Assembly: GCF_019024285.1 (NCBI RefSeq)
Contig: NZ_WMKZ01000001.1
Location: 62,001 to 126,000 of the forward strand
From: Alkalihalobacterium elongatum
GTDB lineage: Bacteria > Bacillota > Bacilli > Bacillales > Bacillaceae_F
DNA length: 64,000 nucleotides
Direction of reading: 5' to 3'
Shown here piece after piece: positions 45,282 through 54,968 of the stretch. The notes under the pieces are model-generated. The model saw only the letters and a program-made list of their open reading frames with translations, made no database searches and was not told the origin of the DNA. The position numbers were made by a program, and so were the translations under genes. Within the stretch, counting starts at the first letter, position 1; every line of letters starts with the position of its first letter.

Positions 45282-46970
45282 ATGAAAACAAATAAACCGT
45301 TGAAATCAGATATTGAAATTGCTCAGGCTGCAACCTTAAAGCCCATTCAAGAATTTAAAAAAAGTCTCAACATATTAGATGAAGAATTAGAGTTACATGG
45401 TCACTATAAAGCAAAAATTTCACTAGACTTAATGAAACGAATGACTAATCATCCTGATGGCAAGGTTGTATTAGTAACTGCAATTAACCCTACTCCTGCT
45501 GGGGAAGGTAAATCTACGGTAACTGTTGGTTTAGGACAAGCGCTAAACAAGCTAGGTAAAAAAGCAATGATTGCTTTACGCGAACCTTCACTTGGACCCA
45601 CTATGGGGATAAAAGGTGGAGCTGCAGGTGGTGGCTACTCGCAAGTATTGCCAATGGAAGAAATTAATCTGCATTTTACAGGTGATATTCATGCCATTAC
45701 CACAGCTAACAATGCATTAGCAGCATTTTTAGATAACCATATTCATCAAGGAAACGAACTGCGAATCGACACAAGACGAATTGTTTGGAAGCGTGTCGTA
45801 GACTTAAATGATCGTGCCTTACGACAAGTTGTTGTCGGTTTAGGTGGTCCCATTCAAGGTGTCCCTCGCGAAGATGGCTTTGATATTACAGTCGCTTCAG
45901 AAATTATGGCTGTATTTTGTTTAGCAACAGATTTAAAAGACTTAAAACGACGCTTAGCAAAAATTGTTGTCGCTTATAATGTAGATCAAGAGCCATTAAC
46001 AGTTGCTGACCTTGGAGTAGAAGGTGCACTTACCCTCTTATTGAAGGATGCGATTAAACCAAACCTTGTTCAAACGATCGAACATACCCCTGCTTTAATT
46101 CATGGTGGTCCATTCGCAAATATTGCTCATGGCTGTAATAGTGTAATCGCAACAAAAATGGCACAAAAGCTGAGCGATATCGTTGTCACTGAAGCTGGTT
46201 TCGGTGCTGATTTAGGGGCAGAAAAGTTTTTAAATATTAAGGCACGCTTTACCAATATTCAACCAGAAGCTGTTGTGATCGTAGCAACGATACGTGCATT
46301 GAAAATGCATGGCGGCGTATCAAAACAAGAATTACATATGGAAAAGGTCGATGCATTACGTGATGGATTAAGTAACTTACAAAAACATATTGAAACGATC
46401 CAAGCCTTTAACTTACCTTTCGTTGTTGCCATTAACCGATTTACATCCGATACAGACCAAGAAGTCGAAACATTGAAATCTTTTTGTGAAAGCGAAGGAT
46501 ATGCTGTAGCTCTTACTGAAGTTTGGGAAAAAGGTGGAGAAGGCGGAATTGACTTAGCTCACCAAGTCTTAAGTGCTATTGATAAAAATGATCATTCGTA
46601 CGCACCTTTATATGATGTCAATGACTCAATTCCAAATAAGATCTTGAAAATTGCACAAACCGTCTATGGAGCAAAAGCGGTTGAGTTTTCAGATAAAGCG
46701 AAAAAACAAATTGCCCAATATGAAGCTCTAGGCTGGGATAACTTGCCAATTTGTATGGCGAAGTCACCTGTATCATTATCCGATGATCCAACGAAACTAG
46801 GTAGACCAACCGATTTTACGATCACCATCCGTGAATTTAAACCATCAATTGGCGCTGGCTTTCTCGTTGCCCTTTCAGGAAATGTCATGACCATGCCTGG
46901 CCTTCCAAAAGAACCAGCTGCGTTAAAGATGGATGTCGATGAAGACGGTCGTGCTTTAGGACTTTTCTAG
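45282..46970 (+). CDS. fhs: Formate-tetrahydrofolate ligase
   Basis: 562 residues with the ATP-binding loop TPAGEGKST (71-79), [18 protein letters not shown] and [15 protein letters not shown], as in all formyl-THF synthetases. It makes 10-formyl-THF from formate, THF and ATP for purine and initiator-tRNA synthesis. AAGGGATG lies upstream of the ATG, and a strong terminator follows. It stands alone. Confidence 0.97.
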   Translation: MKTNKPLKSDIEIAQAATLKPIQEFKKSLNILDEELELHGHYKAKISLDLMKRMTNHPDGKVVLVTAINPTPAGEGKSTVTVGLGQALNKLGKKAMIALREPSLGPTMGIKGGAAGGGYSQVLPMEEINLHFTGDIHAITTANNALAAFLDNHIHQGNELRIDTRRIVWKRVVDLNDRALRQVVVGLGGPIQGVPREDGFDITVASEIMAVFCLATDLKDLKRRLAKIVVAYNVDQEPLTVADLGVEGALTLLLKDAIKPNLVQTIEHTPALIHGGPFANIAHGCNSVIATKMAQKLSDIVVTEAGFGADLGAEKFLNIKARFTNIQPEAVVIVATIRALKMHGGVSKQELHMEKVDALRDGLSNLQKHIETIQAFNLPFVVAINRFTSDTDQEVETLKSFCESEGYAVALTEVWEKGGEGGIDLAHQVLSAIDKNDHSYAPLYDVNDSIPNKILKIAQTVYGAKAVEFSDKAKKQIAQYEALGWDNLPICMAKSPVSLSDDPTKLGRPTDFTITIREFKPSIGAGFLVALSGNVMTMPGLPKEPAALKMDVDEDGRALGLF

Positions 46971-46979
46971 ATCATACTA

Positions 46980-47009
46980 AACCGTGTGGGAGCTTCCCAC
47001 GCGGTTTTC
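46980..47009 (+). terminator. Terminator of fhs
   Basis: AAACCGTGTGGGA and TCCCACGCGGTTTT form a long stem right after the fhs stop codon. Confidence 0.9.
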
Positions 47010-47223
47010 GTTGTAAGTTCATTGGTCAATCGACAGTTTTGAAAATTTAGAGCACCCACAGGCTCTTATTTACTGAAATTCAGGCGAAAAACGTGGCTTA
47101 ATAGTAAAATAGAGGCCTTTCAATCCCCTAAACTCACTTTTCATCCCTGGCACTTTGTTAACCAGATAACCGCAACTTACTCACGATCACTAGACTACTT
47201 AAATTAACCTAATCGCGAAACCA

Positions 47224-47721
47224 TCATGGCAATGGCTCTGCCTCTAAACCGTTGATCATAATCGTAGCCATATGTGGATTATAGCTTCTCAAAATTTGCG
47301 CCGATTGATCTGACAGCACACCACCTTGATAATTTTGCAATCGTTTATTTATGAATGAGTTCGAATTTATAAAATGCTTCATTTCTAAGCTCTTATCTTC
47401 TAAGCCAAAAACAATGTTTCTAATGTTTGCCGTGATTATTGTTGATAAACACATCATACAAGGCTCAACGGTCGTGTATAAGATACAGTTCAAAGCATTT
47501 TGTTTTAAGAAAGCTTTGCAGTTATTCAATGCATTGATTTCTGCATGCGCTAAATCATTTCCTTGTGTGAACGTCCGGTTAGAACCTCGTGATATAACCA
47601 TATCATTATGAACAATGATAGAACCTATTGGTGTATCCCCACGTTTACCAGCTTCTTGGGCCTCCTTTAAAGCCTCTTGCATATATAAGTAATGGTTGAT
47701 TTCATTAAAATTGACGATCAC
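47224..47721 (-). CDS. CMP/dCMP-type nucleoside deaminase
   Basis: 165 residues from GTG at 47721, chosen because AGGAGGTAAAAAT precedes it and the family starts there; the frame is open 18 codons further. The zinc motif is complete: HAE (LAHAEINAL) and PCMMC. Such proteins deaminate a nucleobase or nucleoside (guanine, cytosine or tRNA adenosine). The long C-terminal tail past the core separates it from TadA. Substrate not certain. Confidence 0.85.
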   Translation of the reverse strand: MIVNFNEINHYLYMQEALKEAQEAGKRGDTPIGSIIVHNDMVISRGSNRTFTQGNDLAHAEINALNNCKAFLKQNALNCILYTTVEPCMMCLSTIITANIRNIVFGLEDKSLEMKHFINSNSFINKRLQNYQGGVLSDQSAQILRSYNPHMATIMINGLEAEPLP

Positions 47722-47920
47722 ATTTTTACCTCCTCCATTTTTTTCATGGATATCGTTGAGTAGCTTTCTACTCATATTTCATCGTTTTTGGAAAGATAAG
47801 TAACTCTTTTAATAATAGCAACACAGGTTTTTTAAAGTCATAAAAGCTGCAACCACTACAATAGCATTTTTATTTTCCTACTGTAGTGCCGTTTTCATGC
47901 CAGGTTGAGAAAAAACAGGC

Positions 47921-47961
47921 AAAAAAATGACGATCATACCTTAACTGGTTGATCGCCATTT
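47921..47961 (-). terminator. Terminator of the rhodanese gene
   Basis: ATGGCGATCA and TGATCGTCAT pair around an unpaired loop, then seven U on the minus strand, 38 bases past the stop. Confidence 0.85.
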
Positions 47962-47998
47962 CTCCTTGGATAGAAAATACAGCTCATAAATTATATTA

Positions 47999-48394
47999 TT
48001 AAGCGTTCTCCACTTCAAACCCAGCATTTTTCCAAGCGGTTGTACCACCTTCTATGTAGGCTACATCATCAAAGCCCATTTGCTTTAATAGATACGCGCC
48101 AAGAGCAGCTTGCCCTCCAGCACCGCAAGTGACAATCACCGGACGACTTCGATCCGCCAATTCTGGTGCTCTTAGGTGTTCTGGTAATTCAAGATCTGCA
48201 CGAATCGGTAACATTCCTAATGAAATGTTCATACTGCTCGGAATTAAGCCACATGCACCTGCATCTGTAGCATCTTGTACATCAATCACAAGTGTATTTG
48301 GGTTTTGATTCATTTTTTCACGTGCGTCAGCTGAAGAAATTCCAGGTACATTTTCTTTAGCTGTCCCTACCATTTGTTTGAACGTTAGTGCCAT
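47999..48394 (-). CDS. Rhodanese-like sulfurtransferase
   Basis: 131 residues with the active-site Cys in VTCGAGGQAAL and the conserved VIDVQDATD start. It transfers sulfur or binds a persulfide, or acts as a phosphatase-like sensor. AAGGAGGG lies upstream of the ATG. It ends 72 bases before the siderophore gene end but is transcribed in the same direction. Confidence 0.88.
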   Translation of the reverse strand: MALTFKQMVGTAKENVPGISSADAREKMNQNPNTLVIDVQDATDAGACGLIPSSMNISLGMLPIRADLELPEHLRAPELADRSRPVIVTCGAGGQAALGAYLLKQMGFDDVAYIEGGTTAWKNAGFEVENA

Positions 48395-48471
48395 GAATAT
48401 CCCTCCTTTTTTAACAACATCATTATTGACGTACCGAACACTTTCTATTCAGCACTTTTCATTCCTTTTGT

Positions 48472-50421
48472 TTAATCTATAGTTCTATACAACGGATTAG
48501 GAACCCCAATATACGCATAATCAGTTACATCATCTTTTAACCGCATAATCGTCAATGCTTTTGTTTCAACTGTTCGGGCAAGCAACGCCGCTCGATCCAT
48601 TTCTACGTCTTCTCGTAATGTTTCATCCTGATTAAGCTGGGTGAAGATGTTGAGGCACTCTTCTCTTACAAGATCCCAAAGCTCATGCTCATCAATCAGA
48701 TACTCTCTTGCTAGGTGAGCGGTAAGTTCACCGATGTGACTTTGAAATACAGTATGGATAACCTTATTTTGCATTTCAACGAAATCGTCACCAATCGTAA
48801 CGGAATTAGGATAAAACGTACCAGATACCCCTTGTTGATCTAATCTTTTTTTATAAACCCTTACCCCGCCTAAATCTCGAATTAACGCTCTGACAGGCTC
48901 ATCATTTTTAATAACGATCAATGAGTTTTGTAAATGTCCTTCTAGGCCAATACCATATCGGGTCATCAACGGAATAATCCCTGAAAGAACGACATTAATA
49001 TATTTTTTAAAAAACGATCTTACATTCTCTGGTAAGGAATAAGACGGATGGCGTATGTGGTAATGATCTACCGCTTCATACACAACTAGACGGTTTGAAA
49101 CAGGAGACGGGCTAAAAAGTCCACAGGCGACCAGTACAGTTTCATCTTCATTGACAAGCGACTCTGGATTTGGGCGAATAAGCAGCGATAGATTTTTATT
49201 TCGATGATACGATTGGGTGTCATTTTTGATTGTTGAGTTAAAACGAATTCCAAAGTCTTCTCCTGCAACCCCAAATTTTCCGTTGAAGTATCCTTCTCTT
49301 TCTAAAACTGTTTTTATAATTCCTGTTAATTCTGGACCATTATGGACAGAGTTTGGAGAGATTGTTCGAACAGCACTAGTCACTTGTACGTTGATCGGTA
49401 GTTTAAGGTGGTATTTTTTATCGACAGAAACCGGTGCAACCGTTCGGACCGACAACGTCGGCTTTGTTGGCAGGCTATAATTGTCAATAAAAAAGATATC
49501 ACCCTTTTCTAATTCACTAGCATATAATTCAGGTATCGTTTGATTTTTCTGCCACGGATGAACGGGTAAAACCACAAATTCATCAGGGTTTACTCCTTTG
49601 TCTAAACAACCATTGATAAAACAGTCATAGAGCTCGGGGTATTCATTGGACCAGAATTCGTTCATTTGTTGGGGTTCGAACTGCGGGTTTACATAAGTGA
49701 CATCTTTATGAAGCGCCACTAAAGACAGTTCGACTACGTGATCAAACTCCGCGGAGTACTGCATAACCTCTTCGATCGTTAACCCAATTTTGGATTTGGT
49801 ACAAGGATGCAGCTGGTGACCTGTTACACACGATTGTTCAAAAAACAAGGACCGATCAAAAGTCGGATCTTTATCCGCTAAGCCATTTACAAGCTCTAAC
49901 GTCGTTTGCCAGTTGTTTTTCTGACCAATTCCTCTTAACTCTTCATACCTCGTTTCCTGAAATAACAAGCCTAATCCCATATTGGCCACACTATCAGCTA
50001 GCTCTGACTGAAATCCCTCTAAATTGGAATACGTGATGTTTTGTTCTTCCATATATTCTTTCAATAGTTCCACTAAAAAGATGGGGTGTAAAACTTCAGT
50101 AACAGTTAGCTCATGATCAATAAGTGTTACATTCGATTTAAGCTTATACCGATCATAACTATATTTTTCAGCGATTGGAATGATGATCTTCCCTTTTTGA
50201 AAGGAAAGTTCAATTTGCTGTGATTGTAAAAGCTGTGCTTCTTTTTGCTGTTTTTGAATAAACCCTTCTCTTAAAAGAGCATTAATCATTCTCTCCATGA
50301 TCATAAACCGAGCTTTAGGTACGATGGTTAAATATGTATTCACAAGCTTTGGATATGTTGTTGCAATGAAATCATGGATTTTCATTTCTTTTTTTTCTAA
50401 ATTTAATTTAGTAAGTAACAT
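48472..50421 (-). CDS. IucA/IucC family siderophore synthetase (NIS synthetase)
   Basis: 649 residues of the NRPS-independent siderophore synthetases that join a citrate or carboxylate to an amine or hydroxylamine with ATP. Typical motifs are GHQLHPCTKSKIGL, VHPWQ (VVLPVHPWQKNQ) and GLEGHLQNSL; the FhuF-like reductase upstream belongs with it. Only one synthetase is present, so it may make a siderophore from one condensation step or depend on other loci. The ribosome site is not obvious; a second ATG follows by 11 codons. Confidence 0.92.
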   Translation of the reverse strand: MLLTKLNLEKKEMKIHDFIATTYPKLVNTYLTIVPKARFMIMERMINALLREGFIQKQQKEAQLLQSQQIELSFQKGKIIIPIAEKYSYDRYKLKSNVTLIDHELTVTEVLHPIFLVELLKEYMEEQNITYSNLEGFQSELADSVANMGLGLLFQETRYEELRGIGQKNNWQTTLELVNGLADKDPTFDRSLFFEQSCVTGHQLHPCTKSKIGLTIEEVMQYSAEFDHVVELSLVALHKDVTYVNPQFEPQQMNEFWSNEYPELYDCFINGCLDKGVNPDEFVVLPVHPWQKNQTIPELYASELEKGDIFFIDNYSLPTKPTLSVRTVAPVSVDKKYHLKLPINVQVTSAVRTISPNSVHNGPELTGIIKTVLEREGYFNGKFGVAGEDFGIRFNSTIKNDTQSYHRNKNLSLLIRPNPESLVNEDETVLVACGLFSPSPVSNRLVVYEAVDHYHIRHPSYSLPENVRSFFKKYINVVLSGIIPLMTRYGIGLEGHLQNSLIVIKNDEPVRALIRDLGGVRVYKKRLDQQGVSGTFYPNSVTIGDDFVEMQNKVIHTVFQSHIGELTAHLAREYLIDEHELWDLVREECLNIFTQLNQDETLREDVEMDRAALLARTVETKALTIMRLKDDVTDYAYIGVPNPLYRTID

Positions 50422-50453
50422 CTATCCACTCCCGCTCTACTTTTTAGGATTGC

Positions 50454-50490
50454 CAATAACACAACAACGATAAGCCGCTGTTGTGTTATT
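50454..50490 (-). other. Hairpin between the fhuF-like and siderophore synthetase genes
   Basis: AATAACACAACAACG and CGCTGTTGTGTTATT form a long stem without a clear U-run on the minus strand. It might be an attenuator or mRNA stabiliser in the iron operon. Confidence 0.5.
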
Positions 50491-50594
50491 TATTCATATT
50501 CATATTAATATTTATGTTTATGCTAACAGTCCCTAGCACTGTTTAATGAAAGAATTCGAGTTTAATGAGCAAAATCCTTTTTTAGTGAGGAAAT

Positions 50595-51455
50595 TTAGGC
50601 AAGATTATTACAAGCTTGGTAACTTCCTCTTCGTGGACAGCCTTTGCACATCTTCCCTTCTTCAGAAAGGGCGTAATAGAGACAGCACGTTTTTCGAATT
50701 CGAACAGCTTGTCCCCCAAGGCTTGTCATATCACAATAGAAACCAGTGATTGGATGACTTTTGTAGTCTTTAAAAATCGAATGTTCTGTTGCATAGAGGA
50801 AATAATCGAAATCAAGTTGTATCGTATCCCTTAATGCTGGGACAAGATCGTCCCGTTTAAGTAACGTCTCGAAAATCCAAAATAAATAAGTCGACGTGTT
50901 TTCCCATAAAATGGGCTTTGGAACTTTACATAGCTCTGAAATATTGTCCCATAAAGGACTTAAGTGATCAACAAATATCTCTTTAATTAATTGATCCCTG
51001 CAGGCTTTACGGTCCTCTTTTGTCTCCGGTATGTAAGCCGTTTGATCGGCAAAGAAAAGACGAGGTAACCATTTATCTTGAGAGGTAGATGATAAAATTG
51101 ACATATTTTCAGCTGACATATCTAATTTTTTATTAAACATTAAAAACGAATAAAACGCAGAAGCAATAATAAGGTAACTGTACCGTTTGGAAAAAGCGGA
51201 ACCCGTAACCATCAAATCTGGTGCTTCCAACTCTTCCTGTACTTCTTCTAAAAAAGAAAGAAGTTTTTCCTGATCAAACAAATCGATGACATCAATGTTT
51301 AACATTGGAGGGCTTTCTCTTTTAAAACAAACCCGGTAATTTGCCAACTTTTGCTGTTCTTCTAATGACATCAGTTGTGTACACATACGAACCTCCAAAA
51401 CTTTAAGCTTTAAGTCGTTTTCACACGCAACTTTAGCTACAAAAGTGTTGTTCAC
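50595..51455 (-). CDS. FhuF-like ferric siderophore reductase
   Basis: 286 residues with the C-terminal iron-sulfur motif CC...C..C (TCCLYYALSEEGKMCKGCPR) of FhuF-type [2Fe-2S] reductases, which release iron from siderophores in the cytoplasm. A Fur box lies 45 bases upstream. The siderophore synthetase gene follows 174 bases downstream in the same direction. The middle of the protein is poorly conserved but the length fits. Confidence 0.85.
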   Translation of the reverse strand: MNNTFVAKVACENDLKLKVLEVRMCTQLMSLEEQQKLANYRVCFKRESPPMLNIDVIDLFDQEKLLSFLEEVQEELEAPDLMVTGSAFSKRYSYLIIASAFYSFLMFNKKLDMSAENMSILSSTSQDKWLPRLFFADQTAYIPETKEDRKACRDQLIKEIFVDHLSPLWDNISELCKVPKPILWENTSTYLFWIFETLLKRDDLVPALRDTIQLDFDYFLYATEHSIFKDYKSHPITGFYCDMTSLGGQAVRIRKTCCLYYALSEEGKMCKGCPRRGSYQACNNLA

Positions 51456-51499
51456 CTTTTTTATCCATTCCGTTTATTATAGTACAATCGTATCTGTAA

Positions 51500-51514
51500 T
51501 GATAATCATTGTCA
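51500..51514 (-). promoter_or_regulatory. Fur box
   Basis: TGATAATCATTGTCA matches the 7-1-7 Fur consensus (TGATAATNATTATCA) with one change, 45 bases upstream of the fhuF-like gene. Confidence 0.8.
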
Positions 51515-51639
51515 ATTATTATATTATATTTTAATTTGGAGAATTTAAAATATAGATTACGTACATTTTCATAAAGCCAAAATGATGAAAGAGAATTCTT
51601 ACCTTAGTAGAATAATTTAATGAGAGTTTAGACATAACA

Positions 51640-51676
51640 AAAGACGGCGAAACCATTCCTAGCTTTCGTCGTCTTT
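51640..51676. terminator. Bidirectional terminator
   Basis: AAAGACGGCGAAA and TTTCGTCGTCTTT with U-rich flanks. It separates the iron operon promoter from the lipoprotein gene. Nothing else is seen in 51456-51860 apart from the Fur box. Confidence 0.8.
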
Positions 51677-51860
51677 CTATTCCAGATTTAGTTAATATTT
51701 AGCCTATAAAGAAGGGATGAATACCTATAGTAAAGGTAGTATAGCTTATATCTTTATCATGATGTCTCTCCGTTTTGGTGAACTCATACCTCTTGTAGTT
51801 TATCCATTTCCCCCTTATAACAAATAAATAATCGTCATATTTGCTGAACAATCTAATTTT

Positions 51861-52202
51861 TCACCTTAATGTATCATCATCGCCAAGGTGGCTAATCTGT
51901 ATTAAAACCGAAGCCTTCTCTACTTCTTTCAAATAACTAGAAAAGTACGTTTTATCTACTTCGATTAAATTCCAAACCATTGGTTCCTCTACGATAATCT
52001 TTATTTCACTCTCTTCGATCTCTGGGTTAACCGCTATAATCCACGTTTCCTTATAATCTTCTGAGTATCCTTTTTCAATAACAGAAATATAAGAAGAAGT
52101 GGACGTCATTGTTTTCTCTGCTGAACAACCGACCGTAAAAACGGTAACAATGAAAACTATAATTGCAAATGAACGAAAGTAGTATGTGACACTTCTAATC
52201 AT
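51861..52202 (-). CDS. Putative lipoprotein with sequestered start region
   Basis: 113 residues with signal peptide and lipobox (FTVGCSA, Cys at about 26), so it is probably anchored outside the membrane. The mature part is short and acidic with no family recognised. Its ribosome site (GAGAGGAGGG) and ATG lie inside a long hairpin, 52201-52254, which is unusual and may control its translation. Confidence 0.65.
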   Translation of the reverse strand: MIRSVTYYFRSFAIIVFIVTVFTVGCSAEKTMTSTSSYISVIEKGYSEDYKETWIIAVNPEIEESEIKIIVEEPMVWNLIEVDKTYFSSYLKEVEKASVLIQISHLGDDDTLR

Positions 52203-52254
52203 GAAACCCTCCTCTCTAAAAAGTTAGACGCCTTTATAGAAAGGAGGGTTTCAT
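52201..52254 (-). promoter_or_regulatory. Hairpin burying ribosome site and start codon
   Basis: ATGAAACCCTCCT (52201-52213) and AGGAGGGTTTCAT (52242-52254) are perfect 13-bp arms, and the loop can extend the stem further with a single mismatch. The minus-strand RNA would lock both GGAGGG and AUG of the lipoprotein gene. Confidence 0.7.
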
Positions 52255-52319
52255 TTCAATAGGAAATTAATTTTTGGTAGAGCGAAAGTTAAGTATAGTT
52301 TATTTCAGAATACAGATAG

Positions 52320-52922
52320 TTACTCTGGTTTTTGTCCGACAAATTGAATGACATGAGACAACCCATTGTGTAACTTCCCTTCGTTACGTACAACCTCTCC
52401 CATAAAAAAGTGCACAATACGCCAATCTGAAAAAGTGTCTAAAAACTCATCTGGTTTATAAAGAAGATCAACGTTTTGCGGACCACCACTTTTATATGGT
52501 ATTTGATAGTGAGAATATACCTCGGTAATAAAATAGCCTCCTGATTTAACAGACTCTTTCACACCAAGAAGTGTTTTCTTTCGTAGCTCTACAGGAAAAT
52601 GACCAAAAATACAGACAATCTCATCCCATTGATTAGGTTGCCACTTGGCATCATTTAAGTCAACGAGTTTCGTTTCCACTGACACTTCTTTAGATTGGGC
52701 CAGTTTTCTCGTTTTCAGTAAACCTGTTTCAGCATAATCCCAAGCCATGACGTTCAATCCTTGTTCAGCTAAAAAGACCGCATTTCTCCCTTCTCCTTCT
52801 GCAATCGCCAAAGCTCGACCTGAAAGGTTTAACCTTTTCTGAACACCCACTAAAAATTCATTGGGCTCTCTCCCATAAACATATTCTTCATTACTAAAAC
52901 GTGAATTCCAGTCGCTCATACT
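52320..52922 (-). CDS. Class I SAM-dependent methyltransferase (TehB-like)
   Basis: 200 residues from ATG at 52922 (GGAGTACTAAGT upstream). The SAM-binding part reads ALAIAEGEGRNAVFLAEQGL, near residues 37-57, with the usual order of strands. Similar proteins are annotated as thiopurine or tellurite methyltransferase-like; the substrate cannot be read from sequence. Cytoplasmic. Confidence 0.85.
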   Translation of the reverse strand, partial: SMSDWNSRFSNEEYVYGREPNEFLVGVQKRLNLSGRALAIAEGEGRNAVFLAEQGLNVMAWDYAETGLLKTRKLAQSKEVSVETKLVDLNDAKWQPNQWDEIVCIFGHFPVELRKKTLLGVKESVKSGGYFITEVYSHYQIPYKSGGPQNVDLLYKPDEFLDTFSDWRIVHFFMGEVVRNEGKLHNGLSHVIQFVGQKPE

Positions 52923-53144
52923 TAGTACTCCTCTCAACCATTTTTATTAATAAAGGGTATTCCATTATTTTGAATTGATCAAATAACTTTGTTCACTGGT
53001 TAAAAACAGCGTTATGTACTTCCCTTTCATTTCTATTCATACAACCTATTTTATACCACGGCAGGTATAATTTCAATTCAACTGTTTAAAGGATTATTGT
53101 CATAGACTTCCCTCAAATGATTGATTTTTTATGATTAAATGTAA

Positions 53145-53172
53145 AAAAGGACTGATTGTCTTCAGCCCTTTT
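53145..53172 (-). terminator. Terminator of the second methyltransferase
   Basis: AAAAGG.CTGA and TCAG.CCTTTT around a short loop, 16 bases past the stop codon, then U-run. Confidence 0.7.
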
Positions 53173-53187
53173 CGTCGTTGGTCTACA

Positions 53188-53946
53188 TTATTTCTTTTTC
53201 ATTCCATAAAACACATAGCTGTAATCATCAGAATATTTATAGTACAATTCGATTTCTTCGCGAAGCATTTGTACTACCTTTAAAGCATCCTCGTTTTGTT
53301 GGTATTTTTCTAACATTTTATCTAGGTTTGCTTCAAGTGGAACGTAATATTGATCCGTCCAATCTTCTTTAGGTAGCACAAAAGAAAATTGATAGCAATA
53401 ATTGTTTTCCTCGATATGCTTGATTTTATTTACAATCTTATCCATCTCTTGATACGCTGTCTCCCAAAACGTTTTACACTCTAAGGAAGGTTTATTATTT
53501 AGCCAAGAGATTTCACTACAAACAAGATACCCACCTGATTTTAGGTATTTTTTCCAGTTTCTTAATCCATTCTGAAATCCAGCTATATAGATCGTGCCTT
53601 CTGCCCAAATGAGATCGAAGTTTTCTAGAGGAAATTCTAGCTCAAACATCGATACATTCCTTACCGTGACTCGATTTTCAAGACGACCTTTATCCACTTT
53701 TCTCTTTAACACATTTAAAAATCCTTCATTCGTATCGATCGCTATTATATGAGCTGATGGGAACATTTCCGCCAAAATCATCGTGTGACTTCCTGTACCG
53801 CATCCAATATCTAAAATGCTTAGATTGTCTTTTACAGGTAGGTCTAGCATAGAAATCGCTTTTTTAGTTGATATCTCGCTACCTGGCGCTAACCTAACTA
53901 AATTTTCAAAAGCCTCAAAAAAGTATTTACTCATTTTCGAAAACAC
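53188..53946 (-). CDS. Class I SAM-dependent methyltransferase
   Basis: 252 residues with the motif ILDIGCGTGSHTMILAE (43-59) and IIAIDTNEGFL. It has a long C-terminal part that defines substrate. The family is too broad to name the acceptor. Its start is near AGGAG. Not linked to the TehB-like gene upstream except by location. Confidence 0.88.
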   Translation of the reverse strand: MFSKMSKYFFEAFENLVRLAPGSEISTKKAISMLDLPVKDNLSILDIGCGTGSHTMILAEMFPSAHIIAIDTNEGFLNVLKRKVDKGRLENRVTVRNVSMFELEFPLENFDLIWAEGTIYIAGFQNGLRNWKKYLKSGGYLVCSEISWLNNKPSLECKTFWETAYQEMDKIVNKIKHIEENNYCYQFSFVLPKEDWTDQYYVPLEANLDKMLEKYQQNEDALKVVQMLREEIELYYKYSDDYSYVFYGMKKK

Positions 53947-54097
53947 GCTCCTCTATATTTTTATTTTATATAGAAAAGGTGCCTACCAGCTCTAAACAGA
54001 AGTTATTCAAACAAAAACCTCCTAAGTAAGATACTTCCATTTTAATAAGGTAGTAAAGTACCGTCAACTAGTAGTTAACAATATTTAGCCTAAATAT

Positions 54098-54904
54098 TTA
54101 TTGAAGCATATCTGCGTAAACCGCTAAGTCCTTATCATCACGAAGGATCGTGAGAACTTGTTGGATGTAACCTGAAGAGAATAATCGTTTTTCGGTAAAG
54201 TGCACTGCATAAAGTGCAGCAATTTCCTTAATTTGTTCATTGCTGTGTTCAAGTAATTGTAAAATCATGCATTCAATTATTGTTCCGTATTCTAATTTTT
54301 TCAATTCCTTCTTTTTAAGAGCATAAAGAAAATTGAATGTCAGGACAATTTCCTCATGATTATTAGAGGACAAAGCTTTAACTACTTCATCTTTCGTCCA
54401 CAATCCACGTTTTTCTTCAGTATTATCTTCCTCATTTTCTTGGTGACTATCTTCGTACAAGGTTAGCCCGTCTAAAAATTCTTCAAACGAGTTTGCAAGC
54501 TTAATCACCTTGTTTTCCTCGCTCTCACACTCTATATAAATAATCGGTGGATTTTCTATAGTATTTCGATAATCGAAAGCAACCCACGAATCGCCCTCTC
54601 CTGATAGAATAACAATCTTCTTAGGCAGCCCCCATTCCTCGATCAAATAATTACTGTCTAGTATACTATCCTTTTTTCCAATACCTAATAGATGGTCTAC
54701 TTGAATATGGCCTTTCCCCCAAATAGTTGGTTCGTTCGTAGGGTATGTATTGTATTTAATATATCCGCCGTTTTGTTGATTTAAAAGTTCGATATAGGAG
54801 TTTGGTAATTTTACTTTTAAACTTTCTTCTGTTTGTGTTAATAGAATTTGTGTTAAAGGGTCTAACCTATAAAAATGATTATCTTTCTGCCAAATATTTT
54901 TCAT
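54098..54904 (-). CDS. SMI1/KNR4 (SUKH) domain protein
   Basis: 268 residues. Residues 18-148 carry the SUKH fold (LPNSYIELLNQQNGGYIKYN, GEGDSWVAFDYR). The rest is a helical tail. In bacteria many SUKH proteins are immunity proteins against nuclease toxins, but no toxin gene is beside this one. Function uncertain. Confidence 0.78.
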   Translation of the reverse strand: MKNIWQKDNHFYRLDPLTQILLTQTEESLKVKLPNSYIELLNQQNGGYIKYNTYPTNEPTIWGKGHIQVDHLLGIGKKDSILDSNYLIEEWGLPKKIVILSGEGDSWVAFDYRNTIENPPIIYIECESEENKVIKLANSFEEFLDGLTLYEDSHQENEEDNTEEKRGLWTKDEVVKALSSNNHEEIVLTFNFLYALKKKELKKLEYGTIIECMILQLLEHSNEQIKEIAALYAVHFTEKRLFSSGYIQQVLTILRDDKDLAVYADMLQ

Positions 54905-54968
54905 CTGTGCCTCCTTATATAGTAGAAAAGTACGATCGGTGGTTCCTTCCTCTTACTCTACTAATTAT

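Noticed and set aside
45115-45333. 72-residue minus-strand open frame upstream of fhs
   Set aside because: It overlaps the fhs start region on the other strand and has no ribosome site.
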